Below, piece by piece: positions 8,517-15,817 of a DNA stretch of 64,000 nt. The DNA comes from Nitrospira sp. (GTDB lineage Bacteria; Nitrospirota; Nitrospiria; Nitrospirales; UBA8639), in the NCBI GenBank assembly GCA_024760505.1, contig CP058931.1:1250001-1314000 (forward strand). Direction: 5' to 3'. Each line of letters opens with the position of its first letter. The stretch's first letter is position 1. Below the pieces are notes generated by a model. The model was not told where the DNA came from. It was given only the letters and a program-made list of their open reading frames with translations, and made no database searches. Both the position numbers and the translations under genes were made by a program.

Positions 8517-9074
8517 CTATAATTTTTGAATACGGTTATAGGGCAGCTTGCTCAAGAGCATCCCCATCAGACAGGAGTCCGTGAGTCCCGCATGAAGAAG
8601 TCCAACCCCTACCAGTGTTGGAAGGAGAAGGAACCCTGAGTGAACTGTCAGGCCCAATCCAACCCCTACGAGAATCAATACCCCTGCGATGGCACGTACT
8701 TGTCCTTCAAGGGAAATTCGTTGTTGTCCCCGGACAACAGGTTTGCCCTGATTAACCCAGGCAGTGATGCCTCCTTCCAGAATGCCGCAATTCGTTACGC
8801 CTTGGTTAATCAAATATTCGTGGGCAATCTTCACCCTGTTCTGTGTTCGGCAGATCAGCAGGATGCGGTGCTCACGAGAGAGGGTTTTCAGTTCGCTTAC
8901 ATATCGATGTAAATCCGGTAGAGGAATATTTCGAGCACCTGAAATATGCATACCTTCAAACTCTTGTGGTGTCCTGACATCGATATACAGGGGATCCTTC
9001 AATGAAGGAGGCGACAGCTGATTGTTCTTACTCGTTCCCGATTTTGCATCTTGATCTATTGCCAATGTCTTCAT
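8517..9074 (-). CDS. membrane-anchored rhodanese (rhodanese + DUF2892)
   Basis: The 185-residue protein starts at 9074 with AGGAGG 7 nt upstream. Residues 28-110 form a rhodanese domain (LYIDVRTPQEFEGMHI; catalytic cysteine C75 in LLICRTQNR; ILEGGITAW). The C-terminal part has two hydrophobic helices of the DUF2892 type (VRAIAGVLILVGVGLGL and LLLPTLVGVGLLHAG) ending with DSCLMGMLLSKLPYN. Such proteins move sulfane sulfur at the membrane. The gene begins 20 nt after the stop of the MBL-rhodanese gene, so they form an operon. The rhodanese domain could take persulfide sulfur from the upstream enzyme; this is inference from context. Confidence 0.88.
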   Translation of the reverse strand: MKTLAIDQDAKSGTSKNNQLSPPSLKDPLYIDVRTPQEFEGMHISGARNIPLPDLHRYVSELKTLSREHRILLICRTQNRVKIAHEYLINQGVTNCGILEGGITAWVNQGKPVVRGQQRISLEGQVRAIAGVLILVGVGLGLTVHSGFLLLPTLVGVGLLHAGLTDSCLMGMLLSKLPYNRIQKL

Positions 9075-9094
9075 TGAGTATCCTCCTCGTCCGT

Positions 9095-10525
9095 TTATTT
9101 CGCGCATGCGGGTATCGCTTGGGGTTGAACCTTTTGGCGTGGATGACTCCAGGTGGTGAGCCAGGCGTCATACCCACCGACCAGATCCATGGCCTGGGTT
9201 CGTCTGGCTTGTTCCAAAATCCCTATGGCTATAGATGACCGATATCCACTGGCGCAATGGACCACCACCGGGGTATCTGCAGGGATGTCCTGAACCTGTT
9301 CGGCCAGGTGAGGCAAAGGGATGTTGAGGCTTCCGTCAATATGCCCGGACTCCCACTCTTTTACCGATCTCACGTCGACGACCATGGGGGGATGAGAGGC
9401 CGTCAGTCGTTCCGCAAGTCCCTGAGCGGTGATGCGTTGAACTTTTTGGACCACATCAGGGTTCACCTCAAGGGATTGCATGCCACCCTTCAGGTAGCCC
9501 AGGACGCGGTCAAATCCAATGCGGCCTAATCGTTGTATCGCCTCCTTTTCGTATCCAGGCTCTGCAATGATGGCGATGGAGGATTTGGGGTTCAGAACTG
9601 TTCCGGCCCAGGTCGCAAACTTTCCTCCTAATCCAATGTTAAGACTCCCCTTCAGGTGCCCTCCCGCATATTCAACGGCATTTCTGACATCAAGGACTTG
9701 AGCTCCATTTTGCTGATGATCCAGGACAGCCTGGAGGGAAAGAGGTGTGAGGCTGTTCCGCACCACATCATTCAGAACAGGGTGCTGTTCCCTATTCATC
9801 ATTGCGTCATATCCAAAGTACGAAGGCGCTTCAGGTTGATCAGCCGTAACCAATTCAATGAATTTTTCTTTCGTCATGGGTTGAAGTGCATAGTTTTCCC
9901 AACGCTGCCTGCCCAATGTGGACACCGTGTCGCTGCTTAGATTTTTCCCGCACATGGATCCCGCTCCGTGTGCAGGATAGACCAGGGTCTCATCGGGAAG
10001 ACGCATGAGTGTATTTCGGAGCGAATCGAATAATTGCCCCCCTAACTCTTCGGCGGTGACACCAATGGAGGCCATAAGATCCGGCCTGCCCACATCGCCA
10101 ATAAACAGAGTATCTCCCGTCAGCACGCAGTGCGGATGGTCGGTGCTCTTGTCCAGGTCGTAGACGGTAAGCGAAATACTTTCGGGGGTATGCCCCGGGG
10201 TTTCTAACACCTGAATGCGCACCGATCCGAACTCAAGAACCTCTTTGTCCCGAAAGTTTCGAATGGGGAAGTCGGTCTTGGCTTTGGCGCCCAGGCAGAT
10301 CTCAGCGCCAGTCTGTCGTTGGAGTTCAAGGTGCCCGGCTAAAAAGTCTGCATGGAAGTGGGTGAGAAACACATAACGAATCTTCCAATCGTGTCTTCGG
10401 GCCTCCTGAAGATATTGCTCAATGTCCCGTTGAGGATCCACGACCACAGCGGTTGAGGTTTTGTTATCGCCAATCATGTAAGACGCATGGGCCAAACAAC
10501 TCAAATAAAATTGTTTCACAATCAT
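9095..10525 (-). CDS. persulfide-dioxygenase-like MBL-fold protein fused to two rhodanese domains
   Basis: The start is the ATG at 10525: GGAGGG lies 8 nt upstream, and a sigma-54 promoter at 10627-10641 excludes the longer frame. In the 476-residue product the first 250 residues are a metallo-beta-lactamase domain (THFHADFLAGH 55-65, LETPGHTPES, LTGDTLFIGDVGRPD, YPAHGAG) of the ETHE1/persulfide dioxygenase and BlaRH type. Two rhodanese domains follow. The first (AQVLDVRNAVEYAGGH) has no cysteine at the active-site loop (IIAEPGYEKE) and is likely structural. The second has C424 in VVHCASGYRSS and should be active. Persulfide dioxygenases oxidise glutathione- or CoA-type persulfide to sulfite, which fits the sulfite dehydrogenase further down the strand. 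Expression is likely sigma-54 dependent and driven by the adjacent activator. Confidence 0.88.
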   Translation of the reverse strand: MIVKQFYLSCLAHASYMIGDNKTSTAVVVDPQRDIEQYLQEARRHDWKIRYVFLTHFHADFLAGHLELQRQTGAEICLGAKAKTDFPIRNFRDKEVLEFGSVRIQVLETPGHTPESISLTVYDLDKSTDHPHCVLTGDTLFIGDVGRPDLMASIGVTAEELGGQLFDSLRNTLMRLPDETLVYPAHGAGSMCGKNLSSDTVSTLGRQRWENYALQPMTKEKFIELVTADQPEAPSYFGYDAMMNREQHPVLNDVVRNSLTPLSLQAVLDHQQNGAQVLDVRNAVEYAGGHLKGSLNIGLGGKFATWAGTVLNPKSSIAIIAEPGYEKEAIQRLGRIGFDRVLGYLKGGMQSLEVNPDVVQKVQRITAQGLAERLTASHPPMVVDVRSVKEWESGHIDGSLNIPLPHLAEQVQDIPADTPVVVHCASGYRSSIAIGILEQARRTQAMDLVGGYDAWLTTWSHPRQKVQPQAIPACAK

Positions 10526-10626
10526 GATGAATACCCTCCCTCCTTCTTGAAAAGGAGCATTGGTTGAAATCGATTGAGCTCGTTTTGAAATATTCTTGTA
10601 AGATTCTTTCCATGTAACATCATTAC

Positions 10627-10641
10627 GCATGGATTGTGCCA
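10627..10641 (-). promoter_or_regulatory. sigma-54 (-24/-12) promoter for the MBL-rhodanese operon
   Basis: On the minus strand TGGCACAATCCATGC matches the consensus TGGCAC-N5-TTGC, with exactly 10 nt between the GG and GC pairs. It lies about 90-100 nt upstream of the start at 10525 and just downstream (in transcription order) of a gene for a sigma-54 activator. Confidence 0.75.
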
Positions 10642-10662
10642 AATTATGCTTGGCAGACGAAT

Positions 10663-10676
10663 TTGAAAATTTTCAA
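10663..10676. promoter_or_regulatory. 14-nt perfect AT-rich palindrome upstream of the sigma-54 promoter
   Basis: TTGAAAATTTTCAA is a perfect palindrome beginning 22 nt upstream of the -24 element. It could be an operator, or a bend or IHF-like site that helps looping between activator and promoter. Confidence 0.4.
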
Positions 10677-10769
10677 TAAAATCAGATATTTATTGGATTT
10701 TTGAAATGAGGAAAGGCTTGATCACGGCCTTAAAGACAGATGAACTGAACAGAATGCGCTAACTGTTAA

Positions 10770-10783
10770 GTTAACGTGTTAAC
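10770..10783. promoter_or_regulatory. candidate upstream activator sequence (GTTAAC-GT-GTTAAC)
   Basis: Two GTTAAC boxes form an inverted repeat around GT. A third GTTAA box begins at 10765. The site overlaps the stop codon of the activator gene and lies about 160 nt upstream of the predicted transcription start, the usual place for an enhancer bound by a sigma-54 activator. Confidence 0.55.
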
Positions 10784-12176
10784 GATTTGATTTTGCGTCG
10801 GGAGGTGTCTGAAGCTGTTTGATTTTCTTCCAGAGGGTGACTCGACTCACTCCAAGAAGCTTGGCGGCTTCTGTTTTGTTGCCTCGGGTCTGTTGGAGGG
10901 CTTCCGCAATACGAGCTTCCTCCTCCGGTGGAAGGGAGGGCTCTGTGTTGGCTGAGAGGGGCTTGAGGTTTCGGGACCTTGGAGGACTCTGAACTTCTGC
11001 AGGGAGGTCCCACAGGGTGAGGCAATCACCATTAACGGTGACGAAGGCGTGTTCGATCGCATTTTTTAATTCGCGGACATTGCCGGGCCAGTTATAGTCA
11101 GTCAATCGTTGCAGGGCATCCTGGGCAATGTCTCCAATTTTGCGACCAAACGTCTTGGAGTTGGCCGCCATGAAATGGTGAACCAGGAGAGGAATATCTT
11201 CTCGTCGGGCTCGCAAAGGTGGAAGGGTAATCTCGAACACATGAATCCGATAATAAAAATCTTCCCGTACCGTGCCTTCTGCCATAAGGGCTTTCAAATC
11301 CCGATTGGTGGCCGTAATGAGACGAACATCGACCCGCATGCCACGGTCATCTCCAACCCGGCGTATTTCGCTTTCCTGCAGGACCCTGAGCAATTTTAAT
11401 TGCAGGAGAGGGCTGGTATCTCCGATTTCATCCAAAAATAACGTGCCACCGTCGGCGGCTTGAAAGACCCCGATTTTATCGCGGATGGCCCCGGTGAACG
11501 CCCCCTTTACATGCCCGAAGAGTTCACTTTCAAGCAAGGTTTCCGGAATCGCTGAGCAATTGATGGCGAAAAACGGTTTATCGTTTCGATCGCTTAGGGT
11601 GTGAATGGCTCGGGCGGCCAGTTCTTTTCCGGTACCGGATTCCCCGGTGAGCAATACCGTGACATCGCTTTGTGCAGCCAGTCGGAGCCGGCGAAACACC
11701 TCTTGCATCGCCGGGCTTTTGCCGATGAGCTGTTGAAAGGACTCACGGGATTTTGCCTGTTCCTCCAGCACGGCAATTTTTTGGTTATTCAAAATAAATG
11801 AGGTGAGGTCGGTAAAGGTTCCGACAGCGCCCCCGACCTGTCCTTGTTCATCTCGGATGATCGAGACATTGCCGAAGAGGTAGAGTTCGCGACCGTCTTT
11901 CCCCAGCACTTTGCATTCCTGGTTGCAGATGCCCCAAGGATACGGGGTGGGGTTGTCCAAAAATTCCGTCAGGATGCGAAATCCCTTACAATTTTGACCT
12001 TCTAAGATATGACAGGATTTTCCCAGGATATCCTGGCTGGAATATCCCGTAATGCGAGCTGCACCGGTGCTCCAGGCTACAATGTGACCTTTAGCATCAA
12101 CCGTAAACACGCCATCCGCCATCACGTCTACCATGTTGCTGAGGATGGCGGGATTTTTCCGGAAATCTAACTCCAT
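10779..12176 (-). CDS. sigma-54-dependent activator with four-Cys PAS, AAA+ and Fis HTH domains
   Basis: The 465-residue protein has an N-terminal PAS domain (about 10-125) with an unusual cysteine set: C55 and C63 (KSCHILEGQNCKGF) and C84 and C88 (GICNQECKV). The central AAA+ domain has Walker A GESGTGKE (178-185), the sigma-54-contacting GAFTGA loop (225-230), Walker B GGTLFLDEIGD (243-253) and the arginine-finger region. The C-terminus is a Fis-type helix-turn-helix (EAAKLLGVSRVTLWKKI). There is no phosphoacceptor receiver domain, so signal input must come through PAS. The four cysteines suggest a thiol/persulfide switch, a metal or an Fe-S cluster. It probably activates the MBL-rhodanese operon immediately downstream. 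Domains are seen; signal and target are inferred. Confidence 0.93.
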   Translation of the reverse strand: MELDFRKNPAILSNMVDVMADGVFTVDAKGHIVAWSTGAARITGYSSQDILGKSCHILEGQNCKGFRILTEFLDNPTPYPWGICNQECKVLGKDGRELYLFGNVSIIRDEQGQVGGAVGTFTDLTSFILNNQKIAVLEEQAKSRESFQQLIGKSPAMQEVFRRLRLAAQSDVTVLLTGESGTGKELAARAIHTLSDRNDKPFFAINCSAIPETLLESELFGHVKGAFTGAIRDKIGVFQAADGGTLFLDEIGDTSPLLQLKLLRVLQESEIRRVGDDRGMRVDVRLITATNRDLKALMAEGTVREDFYYRIHVFEITLPPLRARREDIPLLVHHFMAANSKTFGRKIGDIAQDALQRLTDYNWPGNVRELKNAIEHAFVTVNGDCLTLWDLPAEVQSPPRSRNLKPLSANTEPSLPPEEEARIAEALQQTRGNKTEAAKLLGVSRVTLWKKIKQLQTPPDAKSNR

Positions 12177-12247
12177 AGTCTGTGATTCAAAGAAAGTTTA
12201 CCGGGTGAGATTGAGCGGGTTAAAAAAAAGAGGGTAGGTGAACCAAG

Positions 12248-12291
12248 AAGGCTGGAGAATGTTCATTGAGACAATACCATTCTCCAGCCTT
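12248..12291 (-). terminator. hairpin terminator between the 587-aa gene and the activator gene
   Basis: The arms AAGGCTGGAGAATG and CATTCTCCAGCCTT pair perfectly over 14 nt with a 16-nt loop. On the minus strand a run of eight T follows about 15 nt later. It lies just after the stop of the gene ending at 12336, so it likely separates that transcript from the activator gene. Confidence 0.6.
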
Positions 12292-12335
12292 GCCTAGTCG
12301 TTAGTTTGTCCGAAATTTCATAAGGCCTCATGCAC

Positions 12336-14099
12336 CTATTTTGTTGGTTCTAACTGTGCCGCCAGCAATGACTTGAAGGCAGGGTCATTCTCGACTAACC
12401 CCTTCAGTGTATCGTTGTGCAACATATACGCCCAGCTTTGCGGGCTTGAGCCGGGAGTTTTCTCAAACCAGTCACGGGCCTGTTGCAGGAGACCCAGCAT
12501 CGCCTGATTGTCACGGGGAACGTGAAATGCCAGGCTATAGGCCATCGCATAGGCTGCAGTAAATTTGTTGAGCGGATCCTTCGTGAGCTCGAACGCTTTC
12601 TGAGCCGCCTCATAACCCCTCTGAATATCGGGATCGTCAAAGTGCCGATTCCAGGCCACTTTTCCGATGCGGGCCCAAGCCAACTCTAAGAGCACCTGTG
12701 CGCGAAGCTCTTCCTGTTCGGATGGCACCTCAGTCAATAATTCCTGTGGAGCGGACAGGGCCGCCATTTGATCGTTCGTCCACCGGTAGGTCGAGGACAA
12801 TCGAATCCGGTTGTTGAAATCACCTGGCTCCAGAGATGCTAATGCCTCCATCACCGGGATCATTCGATAGAGATAATCGGCTGGCATCGGCTCAGACTTC
12901 CCGCCTATTTCCATTCCCAGGGATAGATCAAATCGATCGGTTTGGGATTGCACCGTCCAATACAGTTCGTTGAACCGTTGGGCCAGACGCTCATCACCCA
13001 ATTGAAGGCCGTTCAAACGACCCCCATAATCCAGAAACCCTTTGTACAGTTGATCTGAAAAAACTTCCAGTGCGGGTTTGTGGGACGGGCCAATCAGCAA
13101 AACCCGGTTCAGTCTCATTACGGATTCCAGTCTGGTCGGTGCGGCTTGGGCCTGTTGAATGCCTGTTTGGATGGTCGCCAGGCTCTCCGGTAGGCCAAAC
13201 CATTCTGTTGAGCGCGGAACATAGCCACCCGGGTCCACGACGAATGGAATGGTGGTGCCACGGGGGCCATCGAGAACCAGATCCAGCACGGCACGATCCG
13301 TAGGAAAACCCAATTGTTTCAGATCTGAGAGCACGACCCACTTCACGTTGACGGATTTTACGACTCGCTGGGCTTTTTTGTAGGGAACGGCCCAATCCTC
13401 GGCACCGGGAGCATTGGCGATGGGTGCCGTCAAGGCATTCGGATAGGATACCTTGGTGGTGAGAAAGGCTGTGGGTGCGGCTACTACTCTGGATTCATCT
13501 GGAGAAGGAAATGAGGCATGGGGCAGGGTTCCCGATTCCACGGCCTCAATAATAAATGGGGTTGTTGGTTCTTGAACGGCAATGGCCTGCATGACGAAAA
13601 ACGATGGAGCCAATTGCTGATTAAGCGTCTCCGCAATAAAAAATCGTTCGAAATCCGAAAAATCGACCAGTTTCCCCGGTCCGGGCCAGACATTATCTAA
13701 TGCCCGGTCATTTTGTTGAATGGCTCGTTGGTGGGCCTCCTGCCGACGCTGGTCACACCATTCATAGATGGGGTTTGACGGGTCGGGAAAGTTCCCGTTT
13801 GAAAACAACTGCTGTTGAGCCATCTGATGTAAGCACACAAAATCCCGTTGCCCGGCCGCGACTTGATCCCCCTTTCCGACCGCATTGGCATATTCCCGAA
13901 CCGTGGAGAGCAAGGCTTCCTCATTGACGGACGCTGGCTCGGCGGCCCAAACATGAGTGGAGGCCAAAAGCACAGAACTGCACAGGAGGCCCACCCGTTT
14001 AAGCGTAGGCCACAGCCGGTGAACAGGGGACCCGAGACGATGATCTGCCTCAGGTTTCAGGGTATTTGTCATAATTGGTTGACGACGAACAATACTCAT
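12336..14099 (-). CDS. large exported protein with helical (TPR-like) C-terminus, function unknown
   Basis: AGGAGGAG lies 9 nt before the ATG at 14099, giving 587 residues. A long N-terminal region ends in a hydrophobic signal (VGLLCSSVLLASTHVWA), so the protein is exported. The mature part begins with a conserved-looking segment with single cysteines (DFVCLHQMAQQQLF, PIYEWCDQRR). A beta-rich middle includes SVNVKWVVLSDLKQLGF and TTIPFVVDPGGYVPRS. The C-terminal third has repeated helical pairs (EELRAQVLLELAWARIGKVAW, YEAAQKAFELTKD, AMLGLLQQARDWFEK) that look like TPR units. I do not recognise a named family. It is transcribed toward the sulfur cluster, but a strong hairpin separates it from the activator gene. 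Confidence 0.7.
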   Translation of the reverse strand: MSIVRRQPIMTNTLKPEADHRLGSPVHRLWPTLKRVGLLCSSVLLASTHVWAAEPASVNEEALLSTVREYANAVGKGDQVAAGQRDFVCLHQMAQQQLFSNGNFPDPSNPIYEWCDQRRQEAHQRAIQQNDRALDNVWPGPGKLVDFSDFERFFIAETLNQQLAPSFFVMQAIAVQEPTTPFIIEAVESGTLPHASFPSPDESRVVAAPTAFLTTKVSYPNALTAPIANAPGAEDWAVPYKKAQRVVKSVNVKWVVLSDLKQLGFPTDRAVLDLVLDGPRGTTIPFVVDPGGYVPRSTEWFGLPESLATIQTGIQQAQAAPTRLESVMRLNRVLLIGPSHKPALEVFSDQLYKGFLDYGGRLNGLQLGDERLAQRFNELYWTVQSQTDRFDLSLGMEIGGKSEPMPADYLYRMIPVMEALASLEPGDFNNRIRLSSTYRWTNDQMAALSAPQELLTEVPSEQEELRAQVLLELAWARIGKVAWNRHFDDPDIQRGYEAAQKAFELTKDPLNKFTAAYAMAYSLAFHVPRDNQAMLGLLQQARDWFEKTPGSSPQSWAYMLHNDTLKGLVENDPAFKSLLAAQLEPTK

Positions 14100-14179
14100 G
14101 GAACCAAACTCCTCCTCAAACATGCTTGGTTAATGATTTTGTGTAGCAGAGAGGGGAATGTCCCTCATAATCCAGCTGG

Positions 14180-14662
14180 CTAATCTACCACACCCTCATT
14201 CTTATGCACCACGATGGTACCCTGCATCACATGGCCCGGTAAATCGCAAAAATAGGGAAACGTACCGGGATGCGATGGGATAAAAACAATGTCGGTTTGG
14301 CCTCGGGTGGGAAGCAAAACGCGGCTGAGACCTTCTTTGGAAAACTGTGGAGCTCCACTTCCGCTGACGTTCAGGTGGATATCTGTCAGTAGGCCGATTG
14401 GCAGAAATGCATGCAGTTCCGAATCCAGGTTTTTGAGGACCAGCCGGGTTTTTTGCCCCACGGTGAGTGAAAGGGTGTTGGGGCTGAATTCCCGGGATTT
14501 AATATTGATGGTCACGACTGTTTCCTGAGGATCAGCGGCAGGAGCGAGACTGACCGGCGTCGCTCCCAGAACAGTTGCCAAATCTGGGGGTGCAAACACC
14601 GTGAGGCCCAGCATCAAAATACAGGCCTGAAAAAATCTGAACAAGTGCAGCGGAACCATCAT
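14180..14662 (-). CDS. exported cupredoxin (type 1 copper protein)
   Basis: From the ATG at 14662 the product has 160 residues with a hydrophobic signal segment (FFQACILMLGLTVFA). The mature domain is a small cupredoxin. The N-terminal copper His lies in SELHAFLP, and the C-terminal ligand loop is YFCDLPGHVMQG (Cys, His, Met), as in plastocyanin or sulfocyanin-like single-domain proteins. It is a likely one-electron carrier in the periplasm, suited to the cytochromes and sulfite dehydrogenase nearby. Start choice is uncertain: the frame is open to 14731, no good ribosome site is visible, and a TATAAT sequence lies only about 8-10 nt before the 14662 ATG, which would give a nearly leaderless message. 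Confidence 0.82.
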   Translation of the reverse strand: MMVPLHLFRFFQACILMLGLTVFAPPDLATVLGATPVSLAPAADPQETVVTINIKSREFSPNTLSLTVGQKTRLVLKNLDSELHAFLPIGLLTDIHLNVSGSGAPQFSKEGLSRVLLPTRGQTDIVFIPSHPGTFPYFCDLPGHVMQGTIVVHKNEGVVD

Positions 14663-14861
14663 ATTGTAACTATTATACCGGTTAGCGATTCTGCCGCGAA
14701 ACGAGCAGGATGAATTGTTCGTCAATTCCATGAAAAAGATGGCGCAGTCGTAAGTGAAAATATGTATAAATGGCTAAAGATTTGGGAGAGGAAAGAGAAA
14801 ATCTTAAGATCGGGCCGAAACGACCGAAAAATATGAAAATACCTCAGGAGAATGGTCCACT

Positions 14862-15050
14862 GTGCATCTCTTAGAATTATTTATCGGGCATGACCCTCTT
14901 TCGATGGCCATAGCCCTTGTGTTGGTTCTGAGCGTGCTGGCGTATGGATGGTTTGAGGTTCGTCGAACCGCCCGCCTGCCTCATATCGGGATGGTCCTGA
15001 TTAAAAACCGATTGAAGACGACCAGCAAATTCCCAACTCCGCGCCGATAG
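14862..15050 (+). CDS. small single-span membrane protein
   Basis: A GTG at 14862 has AGGAG 11 nt upstream and opens a 62-residue frame. One clear transmembrane helix (SMAIALVLVLSVLAYGWF) is followed by a basic tail (VRRTARLPHIG, IKNRLKTTSKFPTPRR), as expected for a small inner-membrane protein with its C-terminus in the cytosol. No family is recognised. The gene is divergent from the cupredoxin gene. The spacing of the ribosome site is long, so I am only moderately sure it is translated. Confidence 0.4.
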   Translation: MHLLELFIGHDPLSMAIALVLVLSVLAYGWFEVRRTARLPHIGMVLIKNRLKTTSKFPTPRR

Positions 15051-15229
15051 CAAACCTTCCCCAATTCTCTCGATTGCCGGCTTCAAGACGCAACCCCGAC
15101 AAACCCTAGCTCTTGCGATTCCCCTGTCCGCAGTTGTGACCATATTTTGTCCTCCGGACGGGGTTACACACCTCTCCGGTCTGCCATCCTGCAAACGAAA
15201 TTTCAGCATCAGACAAGGGTGAAGGCTGT

Positions 15230-15436
15230 CTAGAAGGAGGCTGAAGAGGGAGAGAGAGTAGCGGCTGAAAGAGGGTGACGGCCAAGGTTTCGCGTAAACG
15301 GCTGGCGAAGGCGGATTCCATGGTCGTGGCAGATCCCGTGGGATACCGGTTCATTGATGTCCCCGGACTCCCCAGGGTTCCTTCCAAGTATTCCAGCCTT
15401 GCCTTCCTGTCGACACCATGCACAAATCAGAATCAT
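15230..15436 (-). CDS. small cysteine-rich protein (CAWC motif), putative zinc ribbon
   Basis: The ATG at 15436 has GGAG 5 nt upstream and gives 68 residues. The N-terminus, MILICAWCRQEGKAG, and the middle HGICHDHGIRL supply two Cys of a CxxC pair plus a CxxH, a typical four-ligand zinc site. Short proteins with this MILICAWC start and a HGIC-x2-H second half occur in several bacterial groups without an assigned function; this is from memory. The tail (residues 45-68) is low complexity. It stands alone, convergent with the small membrane protein gene. Confidence 0.55.
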   Translation of the reverse strand: MILICAWCRQEGKAGILGRNPGESGDINEPVSHGICHDHGIRLRQPFTRNLGRHPLSAATLSPSSASF

Positions 15437-15817
15437 GCGATCTCCTTTTCTTTTTCGAGGGGACACGAAACAATACGCGCACCCAATAACCCAAAGCTTC
15501 CCAGCATTAAGACTTCTGCATTATGGCAAAAGCAATTATTGAACCTAGAAATTTATCACTCGTAAGTCATTGTATATACTGTGGTTTTATTATTTTTGAG
15601 GAAATTAAATGAATGTTTGTTGAGAAAATACCACACACAGTTGAATCGAAAGAGATACGGTTCTGAGGGAAGCCTTTTGACGCAAGCACAGATGTGGCAT
15701 TTCTTGCCGAGTGTCTTGAAGGCTTTTGCGGTCACCGTTGAAATTTCAAAGGTCTCTAAAGTGATGCAACGATGTTTGTGGTTGCCCGACCCCGTCTAGG
15801 TCACGGATAATGAAGTC
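15437..15817. other. intergenic region before the SelO gene
   Basis: This stretch of about 380 bp is AT-rich around 15540-15660. Short open frames here lack ribosome sites and recognisable sequence. It presumably carries the promoters of the CAWC protein (minus) and SelO (plus), which I cannot place. Confidence 0.35.
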
